DNA of 64,000 bases from Proales similis (lineage: Eukaryota; Rotifera; Eurotatoria; Ploima; Proalidae), in NCBI GenBank assembly GCA_019059635.1, contig JAGVRJ010000006.1, forward strand, positions 1,922,001 to 1,986,000, read 5' to 3'. Below the pieces are notes generated by a model. That model worked only from the letters and a program-made list of their open reading frames with translations, was not told the origin of the DNA and made no database searches. The position numbers and the translations under genes are program-made. Of the stretch, positions 1-11,345 are shown piece by piece. The first letter of the stretch is position 1; each line of letters opens with the position of its first letter.

Positions 1-1236
1 CGATCTGACTCCTATTCTGATTTCGATCGATCTACATGACTCTTCGCTCGACAAGTTCAACGAAGAGGACATTTGCGATCAAAGCGAGCGTTGGCTTCAA
101 ATGAACCTGGTCGCCCGACTCGGAACTTCAGCACACTTGAAGCGCATTGGCGAGGCGATCTTTCTCAAAGTGATCAAATCAAATCGGTTCGTGAACGCCA
201 TTAAGCTTTTTCATCGACATGTTCATTTTCCTCTCAATTGAAGCTTGTTCTCATTCGACGAGTATTCAGTGCTACGCGTCGTGCTCTCCTGGATGTTCTA
301 TCAATTGAACCCAAACGCGGACGATGTGCTCACTGAAAGCGTGATGACCACCTACTACAGCAGGCAAGCGAGTCTGGTCACAAATAAATTTGCTCGTCTC
401 ACCTGCGTCACTTTGACGTTCTTTAGTCTGGGAAAGAACTCTGAACCGCTAATAAGCAAATATCCGCAAATCAAGGAGGCGCTAAACGCGGTACGGCTGC
501 ACGGAATTACCGACAGTAGGCCAAGCCAAGACCCTTTTCTCTAATCCAAGCTGACCTTTTTGCACGCACTTGAAGCAAACGAGCTGAACTCTATTCGTCA
601 GATGAACATTTATCCAATGGACCATCTGGCCGAGGTCATGATGCAGGTTCAGCTCTCGGTAGCTTTAGCCTGCAATTTTACTGCCTCTCGCGCGCAACTA
701 ACTCGGGCACGATTTAAAAGCTCAAAACAGGTGGAGACATGCCCATCTCGCGCTCGTTTGACAACATCGCCATCAGGCGCGGAATGGTTGTGAAGGCTGA
801 TTCGACCTATCAAAACGACATATTCTCTTTGTACGGCTTCAATTTTGAGCTGAGCGCGCACAAGAGTGAGACCAGTCCGAGTCAATTTGTGTTTCAAATT
901 CACGTAAGCTGAGACAAGCAACCGCATTCATTGGCTCGTTCAAGTGCTTTAAATGTAATCAAGCGGCTGGCGGAGAACGATCCGATTCTCAGCTACGATC
1001 AGAGTCAACGCGACGTGTTTTCGCTACGCACAGATCGAATATGCGCCTACTCTATCGACGCTCACTTTTGCATCGATGGCTGCGTTTGTGTGGAGAGCTC
1101 TGGCGTGCAAAAGCACTGCTTTGGCCGCAACCATTCTAAATCGACGCCCGAGTTTATTCTCGAGCTTCCACAGTGCGAGTTCAACCACCTCAATCACGTG
1201 TTTGTTCAATTTTCATTCTCTTTTCCTCCCACCTAA
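1..1236 (+). CDS. GMCL1: Germ cell-less-like protein, C-terminal part (5' end outside window)
   Basis: BTB/BACK-family adaptor. In flies and mammals germ cell-less acts at the nuclear envelope and with CUL3 ubiquitin ligase, with roles in germ cells. Only the C-terminal half is present. Exons can be read at about 1-186, 244-489, 576-630 (end uncertain), 716-891 and 946-1236, with introns of roughly 50-85 bases. Matching blocks, in order, are a BACK-like stretch (VLRVVLSWMFYQLNP, comparable to the KKWVFLRMNP region of GMCL1), then FDNIAIRRG, then LYGFNFELSAHKS, which corresponds to the WTGFNFGFDLL block typical of this family. The stop TAA is at 1234-1236 and an AATAAA-like site follows near 1247. 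It converges on the AK5-like gene with about 110 bases between stop codons. The family call rests on remembered motif order. The first intron uses a weak GTTCGT donor. Confidence 0.65.
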
Positions 1237-1344
1237 TTTAAGCGCGGAAATAAACTTTTCTGAGTCGACTCGGTGGCTTGAAGATATTTATTAACTAAAA
1301 CTGGCCAACAAGCAGAGTCTGTTTGTTACCGGGCTCAGAATTAC

Positions 1345-3658
1345 CTATTCGAGTGTGTCGAGGTGTTTTTGCACCTCGGCAAACACTTCATCGGGCCCGA
1401 GCTCTGAGTTGACCGTGAACAGTTTACCCTGCTCCCGATAGTGCTCGATCACGGGCGCAGTTTGCTCATGAAAAGTCTTCAGCCGGTTCATGATGGTTTC
1501 TTCGTTGTCGTCTACGCGGCCAGATGTTTTGCCTCGGCTCAGCAGGCGTTCTTTCATGGTGTTGTCAGAGGCCTCGACATAGAGAGCGAGCTTGCACGGC
1601 GCGATTTGCCGCTCGAACTCAAGACCTTGATCCACTTTGCGCGGGTAGCCGTCAATCAAGTAGCCTTTGGAGCTATCCAAGCTTGCTAGCATGGCGTCCT
1701 TGAGCAAGTCCAATACAAGCTGATCGGACACTAAGAGCCCTTGTTGCATCAGTTGATTGAGATGTTGGCCTCGTTCGGATCCCGATTTCACTTCGGCTCT
1801 GAGCAGGTCGCCGCTCGACAAATGAGTGTAGCCGTACTTGGCCACAATCTTCTCGCATTGGGTTCCTTTGCCACTTCCTGGTCCGCCCACCACAAATATA
1901 ACCGTTGCCTCCTTAAGCTTCGGGTCTATTCAAAACGCATTTGTCAGAAGAGAGGTTCAAACAGTTGCGTTTCTACTTGCTTACTCCCGCTCTCGCTCAT
2001 TTCGATTTTGGCGTCGTGCTCTAAAATAGTTTCGGTTAAATGTTTTCTTCAAAAGTGCTGCGAACGGAAAGGGCTGTTTTTCCTCTCAATTATTATATGC
2101 GAATTATGAACGAGACGCGAGAGGCAGAGTGGGCCCAGTTGAAAACGTCAGTTTATTTCAGTGCGGAACCCACTCTCTCATGCCCTGAAAGCTTATTTAA
2201 TTGCGTCAAAACTGCCGCATAATTGCAAAAGAGATTGCCAGTAGGCTGAAATATAATTCCGTACCAACTTGAGATGGTGGCGTGTCTGCTTGAGTGAGCA
2301 GGGAGAGCGCTCGTTTTTCGACTACTCTGTGAATGCTTTCGACAAGCTCGTTTGTATTGCTGCGGTCGAAATAGATCTACTCGCGAACATTGTAAGGCTC
2401 GCAGTGTAGATTTGACTCGAATGGAATTTACCTCTTCAAGAATCCCGCTCCGTGCGTAGAACGTGCTCACATTTCGAACTGATTCAGACGATGCTGTTTG
2501 GTCGGTTCGACGCAGGCAAATAACCAAATCGACTTTAGTGCCCTTTTCAAGTCTGCCACAAGACGAAGAGTGTCAGAGAGTAGATCTCGCCTTACAAATC
2601 GCTCCCAGTCGCTCAGCTGCTGCATGCTCCGAGGGAAACCATCAACCAGCAGTGACTGGCTCGGATTAGAGTTTTGAAAGCGCTTTATTGCGGTGTAGAC
2701 TGCATCGAAGACGAGATAGTCGGACAGGTTGACTCTCTCTTCTATTGACTTGAATGCGTCGTTCAAGAGGCCCTTTTCGAACGCGGCCGTGTTCTCAATC
2801 AGATGCTGCTTAACAAGATCGGCCGCACTCAAGTGATCGAGCTTTTCGTTTTTGGCCGCCACTTTTCCACACAGCTGCCTTTTATCACATCCCCTTTCAG
2901 CTGATTTTAAAGAAAAAAATGTTTACTTGGGCCATGCGAGTGCATTTTCAACGGTCACTGCCTTACCAATCAGGAATATGAGTTTGCCATGTCCGTCCCG
3001 TCGGCTTTTCAAAGAGGGAAGCGGAGTCTTATACTTTGAGCGGAGCTGAGCAAAACTGCCAATCAGTCTTGTTGCGTTTCGTTCTAGTGGGAGAAGAACA
3101 CTTCAGAAAATACGGCCAGATAACCAAAGCGTAAAGGAAGTTAATCAGAAGAGTTTAGAGGGCGCACGGACAAAAGCCAGTTGGGTCGGCCGAGCAAGCA
3201 ACAATGAGTATTAGGATTTAGTCGATTTATTGAGTTGGTTAACAAGTCAAGTGAGACAAATACCTAAATTGTTGGTAGAATTGCGATAGACTTTGCCTTT
3301 TTTATCAGAAATCAATGAGAGAAAAGCGAATTGAGGGAGTCGGTTGAGGGTAAGTGAGTTTGAGACTGAGTCACTTTTTACCGCTGAGCACGCGCGCTTC
3401 TCTGTTCAGGCTCTGATCGTCGACCGCCGTGAGAAAGGTGTTCCATTTCACTTGACCATCTTGGCTCTTTTGCGACTTTTTCACCTTTTCCAAGCAGCCG
3501 ATGATGTAATCAATGTGGTCGTCTGGCTGCTTGAACATGAGGCCGGTCATGAGCGCCTCGAAGAGCTGCGGAATCTCTCGTCGCTGGATGTAGTTTCTCG
3601 CCTTTTCTGTCGAGGAGCTGCTCAGCTGAGCTTTGTCCGCCGGTAGTTCAGAGATCAT
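1345..3658 (-). CDS. AK5: AK5-type adenylate kinase with N-terminal dimerisation domain and two kinase domains
   Basis: Nucleoside monophosphate kinase (ATP + AMP to 2 ADP). Translation begins at 3658 with a helical module containing [16 protein letters not shown] and KWNTFL, the signature of the AK5 N-terminus. Exons from about 3045 downward encode a first kinase-like domain ending near 2260: LIFLI, then [17 protein letters not shown], then [19 protein letters not shown], joined across an intron (about 2546-2602) to [15 protein letters not shown]. The C-terminal exon (about 1916-1345) is a canonical AK1-like domain with P-loop [13 protein letters not shown]-binding [15 protein letters not shown], and LID residues SGRVDDN. 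The first domain lacks the glycine-rich P-loop and the LID arginine and is probably inactive. The join from the 3658 exon to the next exon is not resolved in phase, so a small extra exon may exist. The long first intron holds a miR-9-like hairpin. Confidence 0.88.
3069..3136 (-). ncRNA. Candidate microRNA hairpin of the miR-9/miR-79 family
   Basis: On the minus strand the segment read from 3130 downward contains CTTTGGTTATCTGGCCGT. This differs at only two positions from the corresponding 18 bases of bilaterian miR-9-5p (CTTTGGTTATCTAGCTGT) and keeps the whole seed CTTTGGT. About 20 bases further on, the opposite arm (3090-3071 read downward) contains ACTAGAACGAAACG, which resembles the miR-9 star / miR-79 arm (CTAGATAACCGAAAG) and can pair imperfectly with the 5p arm: GC/GC, UUU/AAA, GUU/AAC and UGG/CCA blocks, with mismatches and one bulge. 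It lies on the sense strand between the first recognised AK5 exon and the next, so it would be intronic. The stem is imperfect and the 3p seed of miR-79 is not kept. Confidence 0.5.
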
Positions 3659-5084
3659 TGCTCGTGGTTTGCGGTGCTTGAATCTCTAATTTCTAAATCG
3701 AGTGATTCGAAAACTTCAAGTCTAATCTAAGGCCAATTGACTCGGCTCGGGTCACTGGATTACGTAAGCGCAAGCCAACCAGGGCTTTGAATTGTATGTC
3801 GATTGGCCAAAACACGGTGCGACTTGCCGTAAAAATAAAACGCAAGAAGCAAATAAACGCGCTAAAATAGGTGGGCGATCGACGACTGACAGAGGCCAAC
3901 CTGAATCGCAAACGCATAAGCGAACATAAAGTGAGCTGACTCCTCATTCACTCGCTCGTTCACTCGCTCGTTTGTGTTTGCCTATTGAATGAGCGCGTAA
4001 ATAGGATAAGTTGGTCAGTGTTTATGAGAATTGACAAGAGCGTCTGTGCGCAACGGTCCAGGAGTTGATCACAATGAACGAGAATGAAAAAGTAAAAATG
4101 CAAGTCCGAAATGATACTCGGCATGCAAATATCGCGCTCATATGGCGGAGCTTATGGGCCGCAATCAAATTAATAAAAAGCCGAGCGGCGTAGAGAGAAA
4201 AAAAGCGAAAAGAGAAAATAAAAACCTAAAAGTGAGTCCAAATGAGATTTTAATTATTTGCGACTCTGATTAAATCTGAGCACGATCAAGTTACTGCTGA
4301 CCACGCGCGTCGTGCCGCTCGCCCCGACGATAAGAGACCGAGCGAATAAAATGAAAAGAGACTAGCTAAGAAGACAGCGTAGAAGAGTCTCATTTAAATG
4401 TGAGCCAACGCGCTCCCTCTGCCTCAATCAGTCTGCGATGAACTCGTTCTAAGCTGAATATCACTTTGCTCGTCGATTTATCATTGGCGCCTTTTGTCAA
4501 ATCGCGAAACAAACGCTTTCCGTTCTTGTCGCCCATCTGCACATGCTTTAATCCGGTGACGGAAAATGCGGCCGTGCTGCTGTTTGAAAATAATTTTCAT
4601 AAATAAACGAAATTCATATTGATTTTCAGCAAATTTGATATCCTTTCGCTTTGGTTTTAATTTGCCTTTCGCTTTAGCCACCTACTCTTTTTCTGTTTAG
4701 CTCAGCGCTGACGCCTTGCCAAACATTACATAAGACAGTTGCCATGCCGATGGCTTAATAATCTTTGAACTGTTTATTCCTTGAATAATGGTCGTCAGCA
4801 AAGCCCATTCCGGCAGAAAAAATCGAGTTTGAATGAAATTATGAGAAAAGCAAATTGGCTTGTGGTGCCTTTTTACTTTCACTTTTTGCTTTAAGTGCAG
4901 CCTTTTCAGTCCATGCCATTTGCCTCGTCAACTGCCTTGCTTCACGTTATTTTCATTTATTGTTTGAGCGACCAGCGAGTGATGCAATAGCAAGCGACAA
5001 AATGAAATCAATTGAAGAGAAATGAATTCGATCGAGACGTAAAGGCATTTGTTGGTTGCAAGGATATGAGTCAAGTAAACAGAT
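3659..5084. other. Intergenic region between AK5-like and LRRIQ3
   Basis: No convincing gene is seen over about 1.4 kb. It holds A-rich stretches near 4170-4230 and a short tandem repeat (CACTCGCTCGTT twice, near 3950-3974). A 66-residue basic open frame (4481-4681, minus) has no recognisable domain and was not called. The part next to 3658 should contain the AK5-like promoter. Confidence 0.6.
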
Positions 5085-7971
5085 TTAAGGGGCCAAAGTC
5101 TTGAGGAAACAAAGCGGAGGCTTGGGCGCCGTAATTTTGGCCAAATCGTACTCGTCTTGATCGTCGTGATCCGACTCGTAGCCGAATTGAACGTAGGTTT
5201 CGCGCAGAGCCATGTCGCTGATGACCAATCTGGACGGATTTGTGCTATTCACCGCTTTGCGAACTGGCCGTGCCCGGTCGGCGAACTTGGACTCAGTTTG
5301 CTGAGCGTTCGCCTCGAGTCGAAGACTTTTGCCTTTCAAATTTTTAATCGAAGCGAAATAATTTTGGCGAATTCGTTCCTTATTGTCGCCAACGAACTCG
5401 CTTGCTTTCAACTGCTCGACTCGTTCTCTCGCCTCTCTTTCTCTCGACTCGATCGCTTTTCTGGCCGCGTCGTGTAAACGCTCTTTTTCGCTCAACGCCT
5501 CCAACGTTCGCAGCTGATTACGTTCGTCTACGTATTTTCTCACTGTCTCACTCTGCTTCTCGTGAATTTCCTTCAGCACAAGCGCATTCTCCACCCGTTT
5601 CTTCCACTTGGCCTCTTGTTTGCTGCTATGCTCGTGTTTCTCGAGCGCTTTCGAAACGCTCAAGTGCTGTTTACTGAAATCAATCGCCAGCAAGACGTCT
5701 CGCTTTCTCCTCTCGTGTAGAACGAGTCGTTTCTCTTTGATCTTGGCGATCGCTTGTTTCAGCTCGTTGGCTTCATTGGTCGCCTTGATTTTCGCCTGCT
5801 CGATTCGATCTTGATCGTTTTCCTTCGATTGGCTGATGACTCTGTAGCGATCCTCGTTCGTGAACTTGTTCTGCTCTTTGGCAAATGCTTTTACTTGTTT
5901 GGCAGCAACCACTTGTCTTTTCTTTGAATTCAACTTGTCGGCTGCGTCTCGATCAACATAGGCTTTGTCCACAGCGCGCAAGTCGGCCAATCGCATGGTT
6001 CCGAAATTCTTTCTGAACAAACGCTGATCGCATGTTACAAAGTCAGAGCGTGAGATCGGCTCCACTTCCCGCTGCTCTTTCATGTGTCGATGAACTTCTT
6101 CTCTCATGAGCTTTATTGACGCCATTGTGTAGAGTTTCTCCTGCAGCTGGTCCAAGTGAAATTGATGGCACGGCTTGAGAGTCCATTTCTCCAGCTTCAG
6201 ACTCGGAAGGCGATAGTAATCCAACAAATCAATTTCTTCCTCCTCTTTGTCGACTTGGTGGCTCTCCTGGGCTTTGCTTGCGCGCGACTTGGCCGAACGA
6301 GCCAGCGGCGCGCTTACGAACCTCTTCATTTCGGTTTGGAGCTCTTCGCTTCGAAAGGCCTTGGTCAAATGCTCGCTTTGATGCTTTTGATTGAATGCGG
6401 TGATCATTTGCTCTATTTGCGTGAGCCGATCGGGATCAGCGTTCGGCTGCTGGCTCAGCTCGTTGATCAGGTCTTCTACGTCTGAGTTGAGTTTGGCCTC
6501 GATCACACGCGACCGAGTCTGAATCGAACTGCCTTCCGAGTCGAAAATGGTGTGAGCTGATTTCAACAAGGTCGAGTTCAGATTGATTGTGATGTTATTC
6601 TTTCGATTTGCAAATGAACTTGGCGTGTTGCATCGGATGCTCTTCAATCGGCGACGATTGTTCAATTCAAAGTTTGACTTTTAAATTCAAAAATCTTGGA
6701 CCAACTTGTTCTCGATTGAGCGCAAACGATGATGAAGTAGTCATGTCGTTAAGACCGTTGCCTGCCGGTTCATTCAATGGCCTCGGTGGTCTCAGCTTGA
6801 TTTTCACATTTCGCCACCATCTCTGAATGGTCAAGATCGCTCGTCTTGGTCAAATGCTATTTTACTGCGTTCAAGGGCTGAAAATTGGGATCGAGTGTTT
6901 ACAATATCGATCTGCTCAAGCCTTTTCCAAGTCGCTTGCGCACCAGATGGCCTCTGTAATATCTCTGGATGATCAGCACTGGACTGTTGTGTTTCATGAT
7001 TAGATTGACCCGGCTGCGCAATTCGTTGCTGGCCAAATGGGCGCTGGTGAAGCTGTTTTCCTTTTTGATTCACTGCTTTTAAAGAACAGGACGGAGACAA
7101 GCGCAGCCAACCCTTACCGATGGCCTGAAACTGGCAAAGTCGAGAGAGAAACTCGGTTCAAACGAGGAAAAGCGGCTGTTGAATTGAGCGTCTTCGATGA
7201 TCTCTTCGTCTGAGATGACAACGTTGTCAAGCGCCTGTTGGTGAATTCAAATTTAGATCGAGAATCGCAAGATTGAATTGAATTAAAAAGGAAACCTTCA
7301 AACTCATGATCATGTTGACCGTGTGGTGTCTATATCTGGGCTTCAGGCTCAACGGAGTGTCGTAGAGAGTTAAGATCTCAAGCGATGGACATGCCGCCAA
7401 GCAAGTCAAATTTTCCAATCGCCCTACGGGATTGTCGTGCAGAAAGAGCACGCGAAGGCTTTTCATTCTTGCCCAGAACGCATCAGAAGGAAGCCGAGCA
7501 ATCTGTCAACTAAGAGTTTAATTGCTGGCGAATGCGAATTCACTTGGCCCTTGGTCTCACTTGGTTCTTTCCAAGATTCAGATTGATGAGCTGTGTACAA
7601 CTCTCAAGTGAGCTGATGTCCACCAAGTAATTGTCGCTCATGTCGAGAAACTTCAAATTGTTGCAAATGCTTATGCATCCGAGTTCGACCACAGGCACGT
7701 GCGGCATGTGAAGAAAGCGGACGAGAGCGAAGCGATTTGGTTCGGCTCGGGAGGCGACCACTTGCTGATCATAGTCGTCCTGGTGTTCAAAGTAAGACCA
7801 GACTAGCTCGTGGCTCGGGTAGACTATGTAGCCGATCTTGATCGCTTGTTTTATCGCCTCGATTTGACTGGGATCACGAACGAGCTTGAGAACATGTTTC
7901 GGGTTGTAGAGAGGCGTCTCCTGGGCCCTTGCGCTGTCCAGGGACGGTAGTCGTCGTAGTCTGCTCTTCAT
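5085..7971 (-). CDS. LRRIQ3: Leucine-rich repeat and IQ motif protein LRRIQ3
   Basis: Axoneme-associated family found in animals with motile cilia or flagella. First ATG is at 7971. The first exon (to about 7540) gives leucine-rich repeats, including NNLKFLDMSDNYLVDIS and LINLNLGKNQ. The next exon (7466 to about 7298) gives LRVLFLHDNPVGRLENL and the LRR cap PRYRHHTVNMIMSLK. A short exon (about 7237-7112) gives ALDNVVISDEEII, almost identical to the human LRRIQ3 block ALDHHVISDEEII. A following exon (about 7000-6907) carries the IQ motif (SPVLIIQRYYRGHLVRKRL). The last exon (to 5085) encodes over 526 residues, largely charged coiled coil, as in human LRRIQ3. Order and content match the whole family. 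Introns are short. Its start lies only about 170 bases downstream of the ERI1 stop on the same strand. Confidence 0.9.
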
Positions 7972-8138
7972 CTGGCCTCCCACCTTCCCTTAATTGCCTC
8001 ATTCAGCTTCGATTCTTTCAAGTGAATTTCCAAACGGTTGCCAAGACAACACAATTGCGTTCGAGGCTCACTCTGACAGGCGGCGAAGGAAAGAAAGAAA
8101 CGCTCTCGCATTGTTTTGCTTTGCTTTTTATTTTTTTT

Positions 8139-9479
8139 TTAACTTTGTTTTTCAGTCGGCTTATCAGAAGGATCATCGTTGTTTTCGCTCTCCTCGTCGG
8201 GCTTTTTGGCTTCTTTGATGCAAAGTGGCGTTTTAAGTCGATCGTTTATTCTTATCTGGCATCCGTCCTCTGCCAAAGTGATCAAGATGCGAGCGATATT
8301 CTTGGCGTCGTCGAGTCCTTTTTTAGTCGGAAAAGCACAAAAAGCGCAAAATGAGCGCGTCGGCTGAGTAAAAGCTGGTTCTAGTTGACTCATACCACAA
8401 TGAAGTTGGCCTTCAAATTCGAGTCCAAAATAGTCGAGCATTTTGATGATCCCGCAGCGCTTTACTCCGCACCAGTTGGAAAACAGTTTGCGCACGTCAA
8501 TCCACTTCTTGGCCCAGGCCGGATAAGGTATTTGGCTGTGGTGACATTGAAGGTCCAAAAACTTGCGCATGTCCCAAGGTCTTGTGGCACAAGCAGCTTT
8601 GAGAAAATCCACAGTCAAATTGTGAGGAAACAGCTGTGTGTTTACCCGTCGGTGGCCACTGCGAATTTGTATCTAGAAAGAAGCTCGAGAGAGTTCATCC
8701 AGTTTTCGACCTTCTTCAAGACGGACGGAAAATCCTCGGCTTCGTCGACACTTTTCTAGAGAATCATCGGGCCCGGTTTTATCGATGCAGAGTTGCGGCT
8801 GCGCCAAGATAGCGCTTACTTGAGTGATGCCGGTCAGCTCGACACAGAAACGGCTAAGCTTGGGATTTATGCTCGGTCGACAGTAGGCCGTGAACCAGTC
8901 TTGCTTTAAGTAGACACGTGCGGGCAGTGCGTATGGTTAGAAGACAGTCGGAAATGCAATTTACAATCATTAGAGTTCGCATGTTGACCAAAACCACCGG
9001 GAATTCGATTATCTCATGCGGGTAGTTGAACTGTTCGGACGAGTCGACGCACGTCGCCTCGAAGTCAATGACGCCGATGAAGTCAAAGTAGCAGTCGTTT
9101 CGTTCTTCGATGTTTTCGTTTCGCAAGCAGCTGGTACGATGATGATTTTTGAGGCGTTTCACAAGCACCTCTTTCTTACCGCTAGTCGTTGGGTTGGAGA
9201 ATATAGACGCCGGCTCATTTAGAGACAAACGCGCTTGGCTCACCTGGTGTCCAGGTCGAGTTCAGCCAGCGAGTTTTTCAGCTCTTCCATAGACATGTTG
9301 TTTATCTGTCCATTAACTCTCGACACCTTCTTGTAGACCGGATGCGAAAAGTCTTTTTTCGGCTGACGACTCTTTATGAATTGTTCGGCGGATGTTCCCC
9401 TTAGCCAGCTCGGATCGTAGTCGGTACTCGTGCTCTTCTTCGGCCCTCTATCCTTTGTCTCGGAGTAATTACTTGCCAT
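8139..9479 (-). CDS. ERI1: 3'-5' exoribonuclease ERI1 (SAP domain plus DEDDh exonuclease)
   Basis: ERI1 trims the 3' ends of histone mRNA stem-loops, 5.8S rRNA and small RNAs. The N-terminal exon (9479 to about 9243) ends in a SAP-like helix pair (INNMSMEELKNSLAELDLDT) that continues in the next exon with KKEVLVKRLKNHH. Exonuclease motif I is GVIDFEATCVD (catalytic D and E), followed by YPHEIIEFPVVLVN. Motif II is seen as AVATDG joined to PWDMRKFLDL across an intron. Motif III is HCG joined to LDDAKNIARIL (catalytic H and D). All DEDDh residues are therefore present. The C-terminus is acidic, and the stop TAA is at 8139-8141, followed on the minus strand by AATAAA. It is divergent from CACYBP, with starts about 295 bases apart. 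Confidence 0.93.
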
Positions 9480-9774
9480 CACTGTTTCAATTTATGACTC
9501 GGCGGCAGCCTGCAGGCAGCCCATTTGTGTCTTGTGAGCATGCTCGTTTCGATACAAAGTTACTTTTGCCGTCGCCTGCTCTTCTAATGCTCGTCTCGCG
9601 CAATTTAGTCTACTCCGAGTCGATGCTTCTAGAAGCAGCTTTAATTCCTCTATTAGTTCTCTCTCTCTACCACACACACACACGTCTCTGGTCTTTTCAG
9701 CTGAGTGGAAATTTCTAATCCGAGTCACATAAGCTTATTCTTCAGATCATTTGCCTTCGAATCGATCCCAAATC
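9480..9774. promoter_or_regulatory. Shared intergenic promoter region of ERI1 (minus) and CACYBP (plus)
   Basis: The two start codons (9479 minus, 9775 plus) are only 295 bases apart and point away from each other, so both promoters must lie here or overlap the 5' untranslated regions. It contains CT- and CA-rich runs near 9660-9680. No TATA box is evident. Confidence 0.5.
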
Positions 9775-10699
9775 ATGATAGCCACCGAGCAGACGATTAA
9801 AGAGGTAAAGAATTGACTGCGCCGTGAGCAAAGAGCCACTCCTTGATACTGAGACTTTCAAGCTTCAAGAGGATCTAAACGAGCTTCGATCTCTGATTTC
9901 TCAGGCTAAACGTGAAGCGATCAAGAAGCTGCTCAACGACCAAGCCGAACGATTGAACAATGAAATCGTGCGAGCCAAAGCCGAGCTCGAGCGAGTGAAC
10001 AGAATAAAATCAAATGCCTCCACGCCATCGGCTGCGTTCACTCGAGCAATGTAAACTCTCTTTACATGATCCCCAGCCAATTCTGTTGCCATCAAACGTC
10101 CAATCTTTGCAGTGACACTTACGGCTGGGACCAGTCGGACAAGTTTGTCAAAATTTACATCACCACTGTGCAGGAAGCGGACACCCTCAAAGAAGAGGAC
10201 GTTGTCTGCGATTTCCAGGCCGAGTATGTACCTGATCAAGAGCCATTTGGTTCTCTCGTCTAATTCTCTCGCAGCTCGTGTGCACTGACACTGCGAAATC
10301 TGAAGAACATCAACTACACGTTTGAAATCAAAAACCTCCTTCACAAAATAGTTCCCAGCGCTTCGTATGTAAAGGTAAGCTGCGTACGGATCCAACGCTG
10401 CTTGCATATTTGAGACCTCTCTAAACGTAAAAAAGAGGAAAGCCGACATGGTCACCATTTTCCTGAAGAAACAAGAGACTGGCAATAGCTGGACGTGCCT
10501 GACCGACAAGGAGAAAAAAGCCAAAGACCGATCGATGCCGAAAATGGACGAGAACGCCGATCCTCAGGAAGGCCTCATGAGCTTGATGAAGAAGATGTAC
10601 GAGGAGGGCGACGACGAAATGAAGCGCACCATTTCAAAGGCTTTCGTGGAGAGCCGCGACAAGTCAATGATGGGCGGCGTCCCACCCATGGACTTTTAA
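9775..10699 (+). CDS. CACYBP: Calcyclin-binding protein / Siah-interacting protein
   Basis: Adaptor linking Siah1 E3 ligase to SKP1 and binding S100 proteins; it promotes beta-catenin turnover in vertebrates. Exons: 9775-9804, 9854-10052, 10113-10221, about 10275-10374, 10436-10699, all phases agreeing. The N-terminal helical hairpin is residues 1 to about 75 (LQEDLNELRSLISQAKREA). The central CS domain starts with YGWDQSDKFVKIYIT, identical in its core to human CACYBP, and ends with MVTIFLKKQETGNSWTCL. The C-terminal SGS segment has DPQEGLMSLMKKMYEEGDDE and MKRTISKAFVESRDK. The first exon is only ten codons. A poly(A) signal lies near 10746. Confidence 0.95.
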
Positions 10700-10793
10700 G
10701 TCTCATCTGTGACTCGTTTGCTTTATTTTTAGTTTACTTCAAGAGATAATAAAATTGCCGATAAATAGGACCGGTTCGTTCAGACCCCGAATT

Positions 10794-11345
10794 TTAGGCC
10801 ATGTATTTCGTATGCGATCCAGTTGCAATCAGTTTGCCTGGATTAAGCTCGAACGAGTCATCGGTCTTGGCATAGACGTCGCCTCTTAGGTAGGCAAGCT
10901 TCTTGCCCGCCTTGAGCACTTGACCGTTTATGAGGATGACGTCGTTCAAATTAGCCGCGTTGATGTATGAAACGCTCAGGTCAACGCTCACTCCTGCCTT
11001 CCTCTGCGGCGTGTTGTAAAGAGCAGCGGTCGTGACTGCATCAACCAGACTGGCGATTGCGCCGCCGTGAAGTCGCTCGTTAACGTTCGAGTGGGTTTGA
11101 TCTATCTTGAGCTCAATCAAACAGGTGCCAGAGTTCTCGGGTGCTGAAATCACCCGCCACTTGAAAAGTTGATTTCAAATTGCTGGCGCTGTTTTAGCAT
11201 TGCTCGTGTGCCATTTAGAACTCACTTTCGAGTTGAATATTGTGTCGAAGCAGACGATTTTGGCTCGATCGTAAAAGAACTGTTTCATAAATTCGGGCAA
11301 GTGCGCTGAAGAGCTGAACTGGCGCTTGGCAAACATTCGCAGCAT
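10794..11345 (-). CDS. ACOT13: Acyl-CoA thioesterase 13-like hotdog protein
   Basis: Small hotdog-fold thioesterase that hydrolyses long-chain acyl-CoA, associated with mitochondria in mammals. Two exons: 11345 to about 11224, and about 11167-10794, joined as FNSK to WRVISAPENSG in phase 0. The hotdog signature NERLHGGAIASLVDAVTTAAL carries the HGG motif and the conserved catalytic Asp. GVSVDLSVSYINAANL and GKLIATGSHTKYMA match the rest of the family. The N-terminus (MLRMFAKRQFSSSAHLP), basic with serines and no acidic residue, looks like a mitochondrial targeting peptide, which the human protein lacks in this form. The start was taken at the first true ATG. Confidence 0.88.

Noticed and set aside
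4481-4681. 66-residue basic open frame beginning MAKAKGKLKPKRKD
   Set aside because: No family resemblance, no clear splice partners, and lysine-rich composition expected in AT-rich intergenic DNA.
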